64,000 nt of DNA. It comes from DATAGF01 sp963834875. Its GTDB lineage: Bacteria > Actinomycetota > Thermoleophilia > Miltoncostaeales > Miltoncostaeaceae. Positions within the stretch are counted from its first letter, which is position 1. Each line of letters starts with the position of its first letter. The notes beneath the pieces are model-generated. The model ran no database searches. It was not told the origin of the DNA and worked only from the letters and a program-made list of their open reading frames with translations. This document shows, in pieces, positions 35,676 through 43,155 of the stretch. Both the position numbers and the translations under genes were made by a program. The stretch is taken from positions 62,001 through 126,000 of the forward strand of contig CAWIDG010000001.1 of the NCBI GenBank assembly GCA_963834875.1, written 5' to 3'.

Positions 35676-37577
35676 CTACGGCGTCGCGGGCTCCTGCGTG
35701 CCGTCCTGGGGCGCCCCGGGCTCCTCGGGCGCCGCGGGATCCTCGGGCGCGGCGGGATCCTCAGGCGCCGTGCCCTGGGGCGCCTGGCGCTTGGGGGCGG
35801 GCGCCGGGCCCAGCTCGACGAAGGCGTCCTGGGCCGAGTAGTGCCACGTGTAGGTCTCGTCGCGCTTGAGCTCGTCGCCGGCCCAGACCTTGCGGGTGTA
35901 GCTGACGGTGAACCCCGGCCCGCCCGAATACTGCTCGACGACCCTCGACCCCGGCTCGAGCTCCGGGTTGACGGTCTCCTGGATCTCGGGCTCCTCGTAG
36001 TCGGTGCGCTCGCCGGTCTCGGTCTCGACCCGGCGGCCGAGCTCGGCGGAGTAGAGGCGGATGGTGATCGCGTTGTCGCCGGCGACGGCGTCGATCAGGA
36101 CGCCGGAATCCCAGTCGTTGCGGAAGACCAGGTCGATGTCGCCGTAGGAGAGGGTCGCCTCGCGCCCCTCCGGGTAGCGCGAGATCCAGAACTGGTGCGG
36201 CGTGTGGTCCATGATCTCCAGGCCCGCGAAGAAGGCGGCGTTGTAGAGCGTGGTCGACACCTGGGAGACCCCGCCGCCCAGGCCCTCCTCGAGCTTGCCG
36301 CCCAGGATCTCGGGCGCCTCGACGTAGCCGCGCTCGGCCGTGCGCGGGCCGAGCGCGTCGTTCAGGGAGAAGGCCCAGCCGGGGCGGATGATCATGCCGT
36401 CGAGCGTCTCGGCCGCCCGCTGGATGTTGCTCACGCGCGGCTCGCAGCAGTTGTACGGGGTCGAGAACTCCGACACGCGCTCGCTGATGCGGAGGGCCCT
36501 CGCCTCGTCGGTGGTGAACCGGGGGTGGCTCACCTCGAACCGCGCCCGCACGCTCGCCGCCCCGGGGTTGTCGACGATGGACTCCGCGATCGCCTCCATG
36601 TCGAGGCGGCGGCCGATGCGCGATGGCACCAGCCGGGCGGTGGCCCCGTTCGTCCTCCAGTCGGCGTCACGGGCCGGCTGCTCGCGCGTCGAGTAGGCGG
36701 ACGCGATGCGCCGGTAGAGGGTCTCGGGGTCCAGCGTCACCTGCAGGTCGGGGGGGTCGGGCGAAAAGCGCAGGGCCGAGCGGAGGATCGCCGGCTCGAT
36801 GGCGACCCCGCGCCCCTGCAGGGCGACCTCCACCGGCTGGTCGACGACCCGCAGGGCGAGCTCGCGCGCGGCCGCGGCCGCCTCCGCGGAGACCGGCGGC
36901 GGCTGGGGCCCGACGGCGACCTCGATGGGGTCCTGCGGCATCTCGGCGATCCGGTCCCGCAGCGCGAAGCCGTCGATGCCGAAGCCGGCCTGACCCGGGA
37001 GGACCGCGATGTCGCTCTCGGTCACGCGCACGCGGGCGGGGATGGGCGGATCGTCAACGTCGCCGGACACGCGGTCCACCAGGGCGTTGACCCGGGCCTG
37101 GCGGATCGTGAACCCGATCGCGACCTCGCGCGTCGGGCGCGACGCCGAGCCCCGCGAGGACCTGCCGCCGAAGCTGCGGGGCTCGAGGGCCTCCTCGACG
37201 GCCCGGCGGATCTGCGGCCGCGCACCGAGGCTCCGGCGCGCCACCCTGATCGGCCGGTCGGGCGCGTCCTCGCGCACGATCACGAGCGGCTCGGACATGA
37301 GCTGCTGGGCGCGGTGGCGAACGGCGCGCTCCACCTCGTCGGGCGTGAGCCCGCCGACGTCGACGCCCTCCACCTCCACCCCGCCGGGGGCGTCCCCGTC
37401 GTCCCCCGTGGCTCCGAGCGCGACGCCGACGCCCAGCACGACGACGAGCAGCCCCAGCAGCGCCGCGGCGAGGCGGCCGCCCGGCGAGGACGGCAGCCGC
37501 AGGCGGCTGCGCCGACGTGGGGGCGGCGCGGGCGGGCGGCCCCGCGTGGGGGGTGGGGTGCGCGTGGCCTGGCGCAT
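35676..37577 (-). CDS. VanW family protein with G5-like domain and peptidoglycan-binding-like N half
   Basis: A 633-residue exported protein. A basic Pro-rich lead and a helix (LAAALLGLLVVVLGVGVALG) anchor it. Residues ~60-330 form repeats of the type found before VanW domains (VEVEGVDVGGLTPDEVERAV, IAVLPGQAGFGIDGFALRDR). The VanW domain follows with TLDGMIIRPGWAFSLNDALG, LEEGLGGGVSQVSTTLYNAA and SYGDIDLVFRNDWDSGVLID. A G5-like strand pair (YSGGPGFTVSYTRKVW) and a low-complexity tail of Pro/Glu/Asp/Ala repeats end it. VanW domains are tied to cell walls and vancomycin clusters, but their activity is unknown. Confidence 0.85.
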   Translation of the reverse strand: MRQATRTPPPTRGRPPAPPPRRRSRLRLPSSPGGRLAAALLGLLVVVLGVGVALGATGDDGDAPGGVEVEGVDVGGLTPDEVERAVRHRAQQLMSEPLVIVREDAPDRPIRVARRSLGARPQIRRAVEEALEPRSFGGRSSRGSASRPTREVAIGFTIRQARVNALVDRVSGDVDDPPIPARVRVTESDIAVLPGQAGFGIDGFALRDRIAEMPQDPIEVAVGPQPPPVSAEAAAAARELALRVVDQPVEVALQGRGVAIEPAILRSALRFSPDPPDLQVTLDPETLYRRIASAYSTREQPARDADWRTNGATARLVPSRIGRRLDMEAIAESIVDNPGAASVRARFEVSHPRFTTDEARALRISERVSEFSTPYNCCEPRVSNIQRAAETLDGMIIRPGWAFSLNDALGPRTAERGYVEAPEILGGKLEEGLGGGVSQVSTTLYNAAFFAGLEIMDHTPHQFWISRYPEGREATLSYGDIDLVFRNDWDSGVLIDAVAGDNAITIRLYSAELGRRVETETGERTDYEEPEIQETVNPELEPGSRVVEQYSGGPGFTVSYTRKVWAGDELKRDETYTWHYSAQDAFVELGPAPAPKRQAPQGTAPEDPAAPEDPAAPEEPGAPQDGTQEPATP

Positions 37578-37640
37578 CCCGGGGATGGTAATCGCAAGCG
37601 GAGGGCGATCGGAGGGATGCCGTCCCGAACCGCGGATGTT

Positions 37641-38515
37641 TCAGGCCGCGGATGCGCGCGAGAACGCCCGCGTTCCGCGCCTCGAGCGGCGCCGCCCGCC
37701 CAGGGGTGGGCCAGCAGGTGGAGGCTGGCGAGCCCGGCCCACTCGCCGTAGGGCGCGAGCAGGGCCGCGGTGTCGGCGACCTCGGCGGGGCGGCCGTTGA
37801 CCCGCGTCGCGAGGCGGATCAGCCCGAGGTCGCCCACCAGGCCGAGGTCGAGCCGCCCCAGGCCCAGCAGCGCCACCACGCCCGCCGACCACGGGCCCAG
37901 GCCGCGCTCGCGGGTGAGGCGGGCGAGCACGGCCGGCGAGTCGTGCTCACGCAGGGCCTCGACGTCGACCGTCCGCAGCAGGCGCGCGAGCGCCGACGCC
38001 CGCCCGGGCGACAGGCCCCGCGCGGCGAGCTCGGCGGGCGAGAGGGACGTCAGCTCGGCCCGGGTCGGGGGCAGCCGCAGGCCGCCGGCGCTCGGGGCGG
38101 CCGCCGCGACCACGCGCGCCTCGATCGCCGCGGCCTCGGCCCAGGTGACGAGCTGGCCCGCCAGGGCGGCGACCGCCGCCTGGGCCACGGTGCCCCGCGC
38201 CAGCGGGCGCACGCCGGGTCGGCGCCGCACAAGGGGCCCCACGAGCGGGTCGTCCGCGAAGCGCTCCCGGAAGGGGGACGTGTCGGCGTCGAGCGACAGG
38301 CGCCGGCGCACCGCGGCGGCGACGGCGGCCGGATCGCCCTCCAGCACCTCGGCGCGCACGGTCCCGTCGGAGAGCTGCACCACCCGCGCCCGGCCCGGGG
38401 CCCCGTCCGGCCGCACCGCCATCTCGAGCGCTCCGCCGCGGAGGCGCAGCGTGCCGCCGGCCCGGCCGCGCAGCGACTGGCGCAGCGAGAAGGGGCCTCG
38501 CGGGCGCAGGATCAT
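37641..38515 (-). CDS. AlkA-like DNA-3-methyladenine glycosylase (HhH-GPD), 3' frame uncertain
   Basis: About 290 residues, an HhH-GPD base-excision glycosylase. It has an AlkA-type N-terminal lobe (PFSLRQSLRGRAGGTLRLRG), FADDPLVGPLVRRRPGVRPL, and VAALAGQLVTWAEAAAIEAR. The helix-hairpin-helix is RERGLGPWSAGVVALLGLG, followed by the catalytic Asp in LVGDLGLIRLATRV. It would remove alkylated bases. The start overlaps the Crp stop by ATGA. The reading frame runs on past the natural end; a neighbouring frame stops at 37641, so an indel near 37700 is assumed. Confidence 0.8.
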
Positions 38516-39204
38516 CGCCCGGCTGCCCGGCCCTCGTCCTCGGGCTCGGCCTCCGGCGGCCGGATCAGCAGCGTGCGGTTGCGGACCTCGATCTCGCCGG
38601 CGCTCGCCAGGCGGCCCAGCGCGATCGTCACGGACTCGCGCACCGCCCCGACCATGTTGGCGAGCTCCTGGTGGGTGAGCCGGAGGTCGAGCCGGATGCC
38701 GTCCGGCGTGACGCGGCCCCAGCGCTCGGCGAGCTGGCGCAGCTTCAGCAGCAGGCGCCGCTCGACGCGCGGCTCCAGCGCGATCGCCACCGCCAGCTCC
38801 CGGTCGGCGATCTGGGCGCTCAGGACCCGGACCACGTTGGCGGCGAGGGCCGGGTCGTGCATCCAGGCGTCGAGGCGGCGCCGGTCGACCAGGTGCATCA
38901 GGGCGTCCTCGATGGCGAAGCACCGCACCCGCGGCCCGACGGCGGCCCACCCGTCGGTGGGCCGGACGATCACGTCGCCCTCCTCCAGCATCCCGATGGT
39001 GCGCTCGCGGTCCTCCTCGGCGATGAACGCGAGGGCGAGCCGGCCGCCCCCCACGATCCCGCAGACCGCCCCGCTCGCGGCGATGTCGAACTCGTCGCCG
39101 GCCGGCACCACGACCGCGTCGAGCTCCCCGACGGCACTCCGGAGCGCGGTCTCGTCGAGGCCCGCGAAGAGGTCCAAGCGGCGGAAGACGGCGGTGTCGG
39201 TCAT
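38512..39204 (-). CDS. Crp/Fnr family transcriptional regulator
   Basis: A 230-residue regulator. The cyclic-nucleotide-binding-like beta barrel runs from VFRRLDLFAGLDETALRSAV through ERTIGMLEEGDVIVRPTDGW. The long dimerisation helix is around ANVVRVLSAQIADRELAVAI. The C-terminal winged helix has LRLTHQELANMVGAVRESVT and IALGRLASAGEIEVRNRTLL, the usual recognition helix of the family. The usual cAMP-contact RxS motif is not evident, so its ligand is unknown. It lies in a minus-strand run with a CPBP protease upstream and a glycosylase downstream, both by ATGA overlap. Confidence 0.88.
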   Translation of the reverse strand: MTDTAVFRRLDLFAGLDETALRSAVGELDAVVVPAGDEFDIAASGAVCGIVGGGRLALAFIAEEDRERTIGMLEEGDVIVRPTDGWAAVGPRVRCFAIEDALMHLVDRRRLDAWMHDPALAANVVRVLSAQIADRELAVAIALEPRVERRLLLKLRQLAERWGRVTPDGIRLDLRLTHQELANMVGAVRESVTIALGRLASAGEIEVRNRTLLIRPPEAEPEDEGRAAGR

Positions 39205-39920
39205 GAGGCGGCGACCAGGGCGACCGCGGCCACGACGTTGACGGTCGCGTGGGCGGTGACCGAGGCCCAGTATCCCCGCCAGCGGTAGAGCCACGCCAGC
39301 ACCACGCCCGTGGCCACCAGCGCGATGGCGCGCGGCCACAGGAGGTACGCGTCGGCGTGCGCGGCCGCGAACAGCACCGCGCTGATGGCGGCGGCCGGCC
39401 AGAAGCGGACCCGGCGCACGAGCGCCCGCAGCAGCAGCCCCCGGAAGAGCAGCTCCTCGCCGAGCGGTGCCAGCACGACCACCGCGCACACCGTCAGGGC
39501 GATCTGCCACGGCGCGGCACCGATCTCCTCGACCTCCTCGATGCGCCGCTCGACGGCCGGGTCGATGGCGCTGCCCAGGAGGATGATCGCCCCGGCGCCG
39601 ATGACGAGCCCGATCCCGATCGTGACCCCCAGGCCGACGGCGCCCCAGGCCGAGTGCTTGAGCGCGACCGCCGCCCGGCGCTCGTGGGCCGGCAGCCGCC
39701 GCCAGAGGACGACGCCGAAGGCGAGCAGCAGCACGCTCGTGCCGAACGCGAGCACGGCCTCCGTGCCGTCGTCCGAGAGCGACGTCGCGCTGAGCGCCCC
39801 CGCGCCCGCGACGAGCAGGATGAAGGCGAGCACGACCGCCCCGATGGGGGACAGCACCCGCCACAGGAATCCGGGTTGGGGAACCGCGGGCGCCGGCCCG
39901 GCCTGATCGATCGTTCCCAC
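39201..39920 (-). CDS. CPBP family intramembrane metalloprotease
   Basis: A 239-residue membrane protein with about seven helices. The CPBP/Abi motifs are LAPLGEELLFRGLLLRALVR (EExxxR), LFAAAHADAYL (FxxxH) and ASVTAHATVNVVAAVALV (the last His-x3-N). Members include CAAX prenyl proteases and bacteriocin self-immunity proteins; nothing here tells which. The GTG at 39920 is preceded by GGAGGGG and by a TACACT -10-like box, while the longer in-frame version would extend into trpS. Confidence 0.82.
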   Translation of the reverse strand: MGTIDQAGPAPAVPQPGFLWRVLSPIGAVVLAFILLVAGAGALSATSLSDDGTEAVLAFGTSVLLLAFGVVLWRRLPAHERRAAVALKHSAWGAVGLGVTIGIGLVIGAGAIILLGSAIDPAVERRIEEVEEIGAAPWQIALTVCAVVVLAPLGEELLFRGLLLRALVRRVRFWPAAAISAVLFAAAHADAYLLWPRAIALVATGVVLAWLYRWRGYWASVTAHATVNVVAAVALVAAS

Positions 39921-39965
39921 CCCTCCGAGTGTAGGGACACCCCCGGGGACCGAACCGCCGGTGGG

Positions 39966-39971
39966 TAGCAT
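39966..39971 (+). promoter_or_regulatory. -10 box of trpS, leaderless type
   Basis: TAGCAT lies six bases before the trpS ATG at 39978, without a Shine-Dalgarno between. The position fits a leaderless transcript, as in mraZ and gcvT. The -35 region is not clear. Confidence 0.5.
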
Positions 39972-39977
39972 GCCGCG

Positions 39978-40967
39978 ATGCCCGATCGCCGAGAGCGCGT
40001 CTTCTCCGGGATGCGCCCGACCGGACAGCTCCACATCGGCCACCTCGTCGGCGCCCTGGGCAACTGGGTGCGCCTGCAGGACGACTACGACTGCATCTAC
40101 TGCGTGGTCGACCTCCACGCGCTCACGACCTCATATGAGGACGTGGAGGACCTCCGCCGCAACGCGCGCGAGATGGTGGCCGACTGGGTCGCCGTCGGCG
40201 TCGATCCCGAGCGCAGCATCGTCTTCCGCCAGTCGGACGTGCACGAGCACGCCGAGCTGCTCGCGCTCCTCGGGATGGCCACCCCGCTGTCGTGGCTCGA
40301 GCGCGTGCCCACCTACAAGGGCCAGATCGCCGAGCTCGGGGAGGCCATCGAGACCTACGGGTTCCTCGGCTACCCGCTGCTGCAGACGGCCGACATCATC
40401 CTCTACAAGGCGACGAAGGTCCCGGTGGGCCAGGACCAGCTCCCGCACCTCGAGCTCGCCCGCGAGGTCGTGCGCCGGATGAACCACCTCTACGGCCCGG
40501 TCTTCCCCGAGCCCCAGGCCCTGCTGGCGGAGTTCCCGCTCGTGCTCGGGCCGGACAACCGCAAGATGAGCAAGAGCTACGGCAACGCCCTCACGCTCGG
40601 GATGGGCGACGAGGAGATCGACCGCATGGTGATGTCGATGATCACCGACCCCCAGCGCGTGCGGCGCGACATCCCGGGCCGCCCGGAGGTCTGCAACGTC
40701 TTCACCTGGCACCGCCTCCTCGACGCGCCGCAGGAGGAGGTTGACGCGGTCTACCGCGGCTGCACCACCGCCGTGCTCGGCTGCGTCGAGGACAAGCGCG
40801 ACCTCGCGGCCCGCGTGCGGGCGACGATCGCCCCCATCCGCGAGCGGCGCGCCGCCCTGCTCGCCGAGCCCGAGCGCATCGACGCCATCCTGGAGGAGGG
40901 CGCCGAGCGGGCCCGCGCCATCGCCGCGCCCGTCCTCGCCGAGATCAAGGCGGCGATGGGGTTGTGA
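39978..40967 (+). CDS. trpS: Tryptophanyl-tRNA synthetase
   Basis: A complete 329-residue class I synthetase that charges tRNA-Trp. It has FSGMRPTGQLHIGHLVGALG (HIGH), VDLHALTTSYEDVEDLRRNA, GFLGYPLLQTADIILYKATK, VPVGQDQLPHLELAREVVRR and NRKMSKSYGNALTLGMGDEE (KMSKS). The C-terminal anticodon-binding helices are intact to the end IKAAMGL. A 50-base piece of it (40711-40760, RLLDAPQEEVDAVYRG) recurs at 59230-59279. A truncated gene converges on its 3' end. Confidence 0.96.
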   Translation: MPDRRERVFSGMRPTGQLHIGHLVGALGNWVRLQDDYDCIYCVVDLHALTTSYEDVEDLRRNAREMVADWVAVGVDPERSIVFRQSDVHEHAELLALLGMATPLSWLERVPTYKGQIAELGEAIETYGFLGYPLLQTADIILYKATKVPVGQDQLPHLELAREVVRRMNHLYGPVFPEPQALLAEFPLVLGPDNRKMSKSYGNALTLGMGDEEIDRMVMSMITDPQRVRRDIPGRPEVCNVFTWHRLLDAPQEEVDAVYRGCTTAVLGCVEDKRDLAARVRATIAPIRERRAALLAEPERIDAILEEGAERARAIAAPVLAEIKAAMGL

Positions 40968-41277
40968 GCTCGTCCATCACGCCGACCGCACCCAGAGCGA
41001 GGAGGAAGTTCTGGAGCAGACGGAGGCCGACGTCGAGCGAGAGGCGACGGGACATCTGGCCGGAGGCATCCGCCATCGTCTCGTCGCGCACGGGCCTCGG
41101 GAGCTTTGGCGGTGGTGTGAGGAAGCTCCCGACCTGCCCTGGGGCCGTGACGCCCCTCTTGTCCTCGACGTAGAGGTCCCCGGGCTTCACGCGCTCCCGA
41201 GGCACCGCAAGGAGGTTGAGCCGATACTGATCCAGGAAGTAGCGGACGAGTGGATCAGTCGTGTTGCGCTTGCACAT
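40945..41277 (-). CDS. Gasdermin-like N-terminal fragment (truncated)
   Basis: A 110-residue reading frame from ATG 41277, with GGGAGGG six bases upstream. It begins MCKRNTTDPLVRYFLDQYRL, then NLLAVPRERVKPGDLYVED and later RDETMADASGQMSRRLSLDV, GLRLLQNFLLALGAVG. A Cys at position 2, the DPLVRY opening, an N-[LV]-[LV]-x-[LV]-P-R block and the SGQ...VGL...ALG stretch recall the start of bacterial gasdermins, pore-forming immunity proteins about 250 residues long that are palmitoylated on an N-terminal Cys. Here the frame runs into trpS, so it would lack over half of the pore domain and the C-terminal inhibitory part. No protease partner is adjacent. The family call is from memory of its motifs and needs a profile search. 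Confidence 0.38.
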   Translation of the reverse strand: MCKRNTTDPLVRYFLDQYRLNLLAVPRERVKPGDLYVEDKRGVTAPGQVGSFLTPPPKLPRPVRDETMADASGQMSRRLSLDVGLRLLQNFLLALGAVGVMDELTTPSPP

Positions 41278-41396
41278 GACGGCCCTCCCTCTCTCGAGCG
41301 CCGGACGCACCGTACGGCAACGGCAGGCCTGGCGTGGAGCTCCAATGACGCGGGGCGCCCGCGCGCCTCGGCATGCAAGACCCCCACCAAGATCGC

Positions 41397-41426
41397 TTGA
41401 CGCGTCGCGAAAAGCATGCGTACAGA
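41397..41426 (+). promoter_or_regulatory. Promoter of the FG-GAP/TIR operon
   Basis: TTGACG (41397-41402), 18 bases, TACAGA (41421-41426), then seven bases to the ATG at 41434. It predicts a leaderless transcript covering the FG-GAP gene and the TIR gene ten bases after it. Confidence 0.55.
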
Positions 41427-41433
41427 GGCAAAC

Positions 41434-43145
41434 ATGCATGCGAGAGCGACGTCGAGGTGCAGGGGAGCGGCCCTGGTGGCGGGCGTCGCGCTCGTGGCGC
41501 TGGTCGTCGCGGCCGCGGTCGCCGTGCCGGCCGCCGCCGCGCCGACCTTCGATCCCCCCCGCGACGCCACCGTCGGGGGGACGGCTCGTTCACCTCCCAG
41601 CACCACGCGGTCGCCGCGGGCGAGCTCACGGGCGGCTTGCGGCCGGAGGTTGTGATGGTCGGGGAGAACGGGGTCCAGGTGCTCGAACTGACCGGCCCCT
41701 TTGACCGTCCCAGCAGCAAGACCCTCCCGGTCAGGTGGAACGAGGCCTCGAGTCCCCCCCTGCTGGAGGACGTCGCGATCGCGTCGCTCAGTGGCGACGG
41801 CTTCCCCGACTTCGTCGCGGTCGGCAGCGCCGGTGTGCGGAGCTTCGTCCAGTCCTCGCCCGGCGTGTTCGACCACAACGACAACGGCACGTGGCTCGCC
41901 GGCACGCCCCTCGAGGCCGTCGCGGTCGGCCGGATCAACAGCGACTCCCTCGCCGACATCGTCGCCGTGGGCGAGACCGGGGGCTGGGTGATCCTGCAGG
42001 GGGGCGGGGGCACCTTCGCCGACCCGCAGAAGGTGGTCGACGGGAGCCTCAAGGATGTCGTCATCCGAGACTTCAGCGGCGACGGGCGCTTCGACCTGGC
42101 GGTCGCCGGGACCATCGGGGGGAGCTCGGGGGTCCACGTGCTGCGCCAGTCTGCGAGCGCGTTCGCGTTCGCGCGGAACCCGAGCACTCCGATCGTGACG
42201 GGATCGGTCGAGGCGATCGTCGTCGGCCGGCTCGACGCCGGCCCGACGGCCGACATCGCGGCGTCCCGGCCGAACAACGACGACGTCGTAATCCGCCTTG
42301 GGAACGGCACCGGCGCATTCGTCCCCGGCCCGAGTCGCGTCTCCCCTGGCCGCAGGCCGGGTGCTCTGGCCGTGGGCGACCTCGATCGAAACGGCACGCC
42401 CGACCTGGTCGTCGCGCGCCTCGACCCGACGGCTGGAGACGCCGACGATGACGTCCGAAACACGGCTTCAGTGATGAGCGGCGCGGGCACGGGCGCCTTC
42501 TCGGAAACGTGGGCGATCCCGGTCTACGACGCTGGACAGGACCAGATGCGCAACGACCTGCAGTCGATCGCCCTGGCCGACATCGACCTCGACGAGCATC
42601 AGCGCCCCGACCTGCTGTTCGCGGACAGCACCCTCGCCGCCGCGATCATGGCGCGCAACATGTCGATCACGCCGCCCAACCCGCCTGACCCCGACCCGCC
42701 CGACCCGACCGACCCGCGGGTCCCCGACGACCGGCCCAACCCCCCCGACCCTCGAGGCCCCACAGATGACCCCGGCCCTCGCGTCACCACCATCGGCAGC
42801 GCCGGCCCTGGCCTCGCCGTGTCGGCGGCGCGGCGTCAGCGGCTATCGGGGAGAACCATCATCGCCCTCTCGGCGCGTTGCGCCACCGCCTGCAGCCTGA
42901 CCGCCCGGGGCAAGCTCTCGCTGCGCCCGGGCGCCAAGAAGAAGATCGCGCTCGGGACCGTCCGCCGGGAGCTCCGCGCCGGCGAGCCCACCAGCATCAG
43001 GTTCAGGATCCCGCCCCGGCGCAGGCCGGCGATCAAACGCGCGCTCGATCGGGGCCTGCGGGTGCGGGCGACGATCGTCATCACGGCGGAGGACGCCCGG
43101 GGAACCCCGGCGGCGCGAATCGTCGTCTTCCGCCTCGTGGCCTGA
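41434..43145 (+). CDS. Secreted FG-GAP/VCBS-repeat beta-propeller protein (frame broken at about 41575)
   Basis: About 570 residues. A signal peptide (ALVAGVALVALVVAAAVAVP) is read in one frame; after a G run at 41574-41581 the mature part continues in another. It contains at least seven FG-GAP-type repeats with calcium-loop-like D-x-[DN]-x-D cores: ASLSGDGFPDFVAVG, INSDSLADIVAVGE, FSGDGRFDLAVAG, LDRNGTPDLVVAR and DIDLDEHQRPDLLFAD. A Pro/Asp linker leads to a C-terminal beta domain (LSARCATACSLTARGKLSLR) widespread in this clade. It is probably an extracellular propeller. A paralogue lies at 49042-50691. The TIR gene follows ten bases later. Confidence 0.75.
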
Positions 43146-43155
43146 CGACCGGAGC

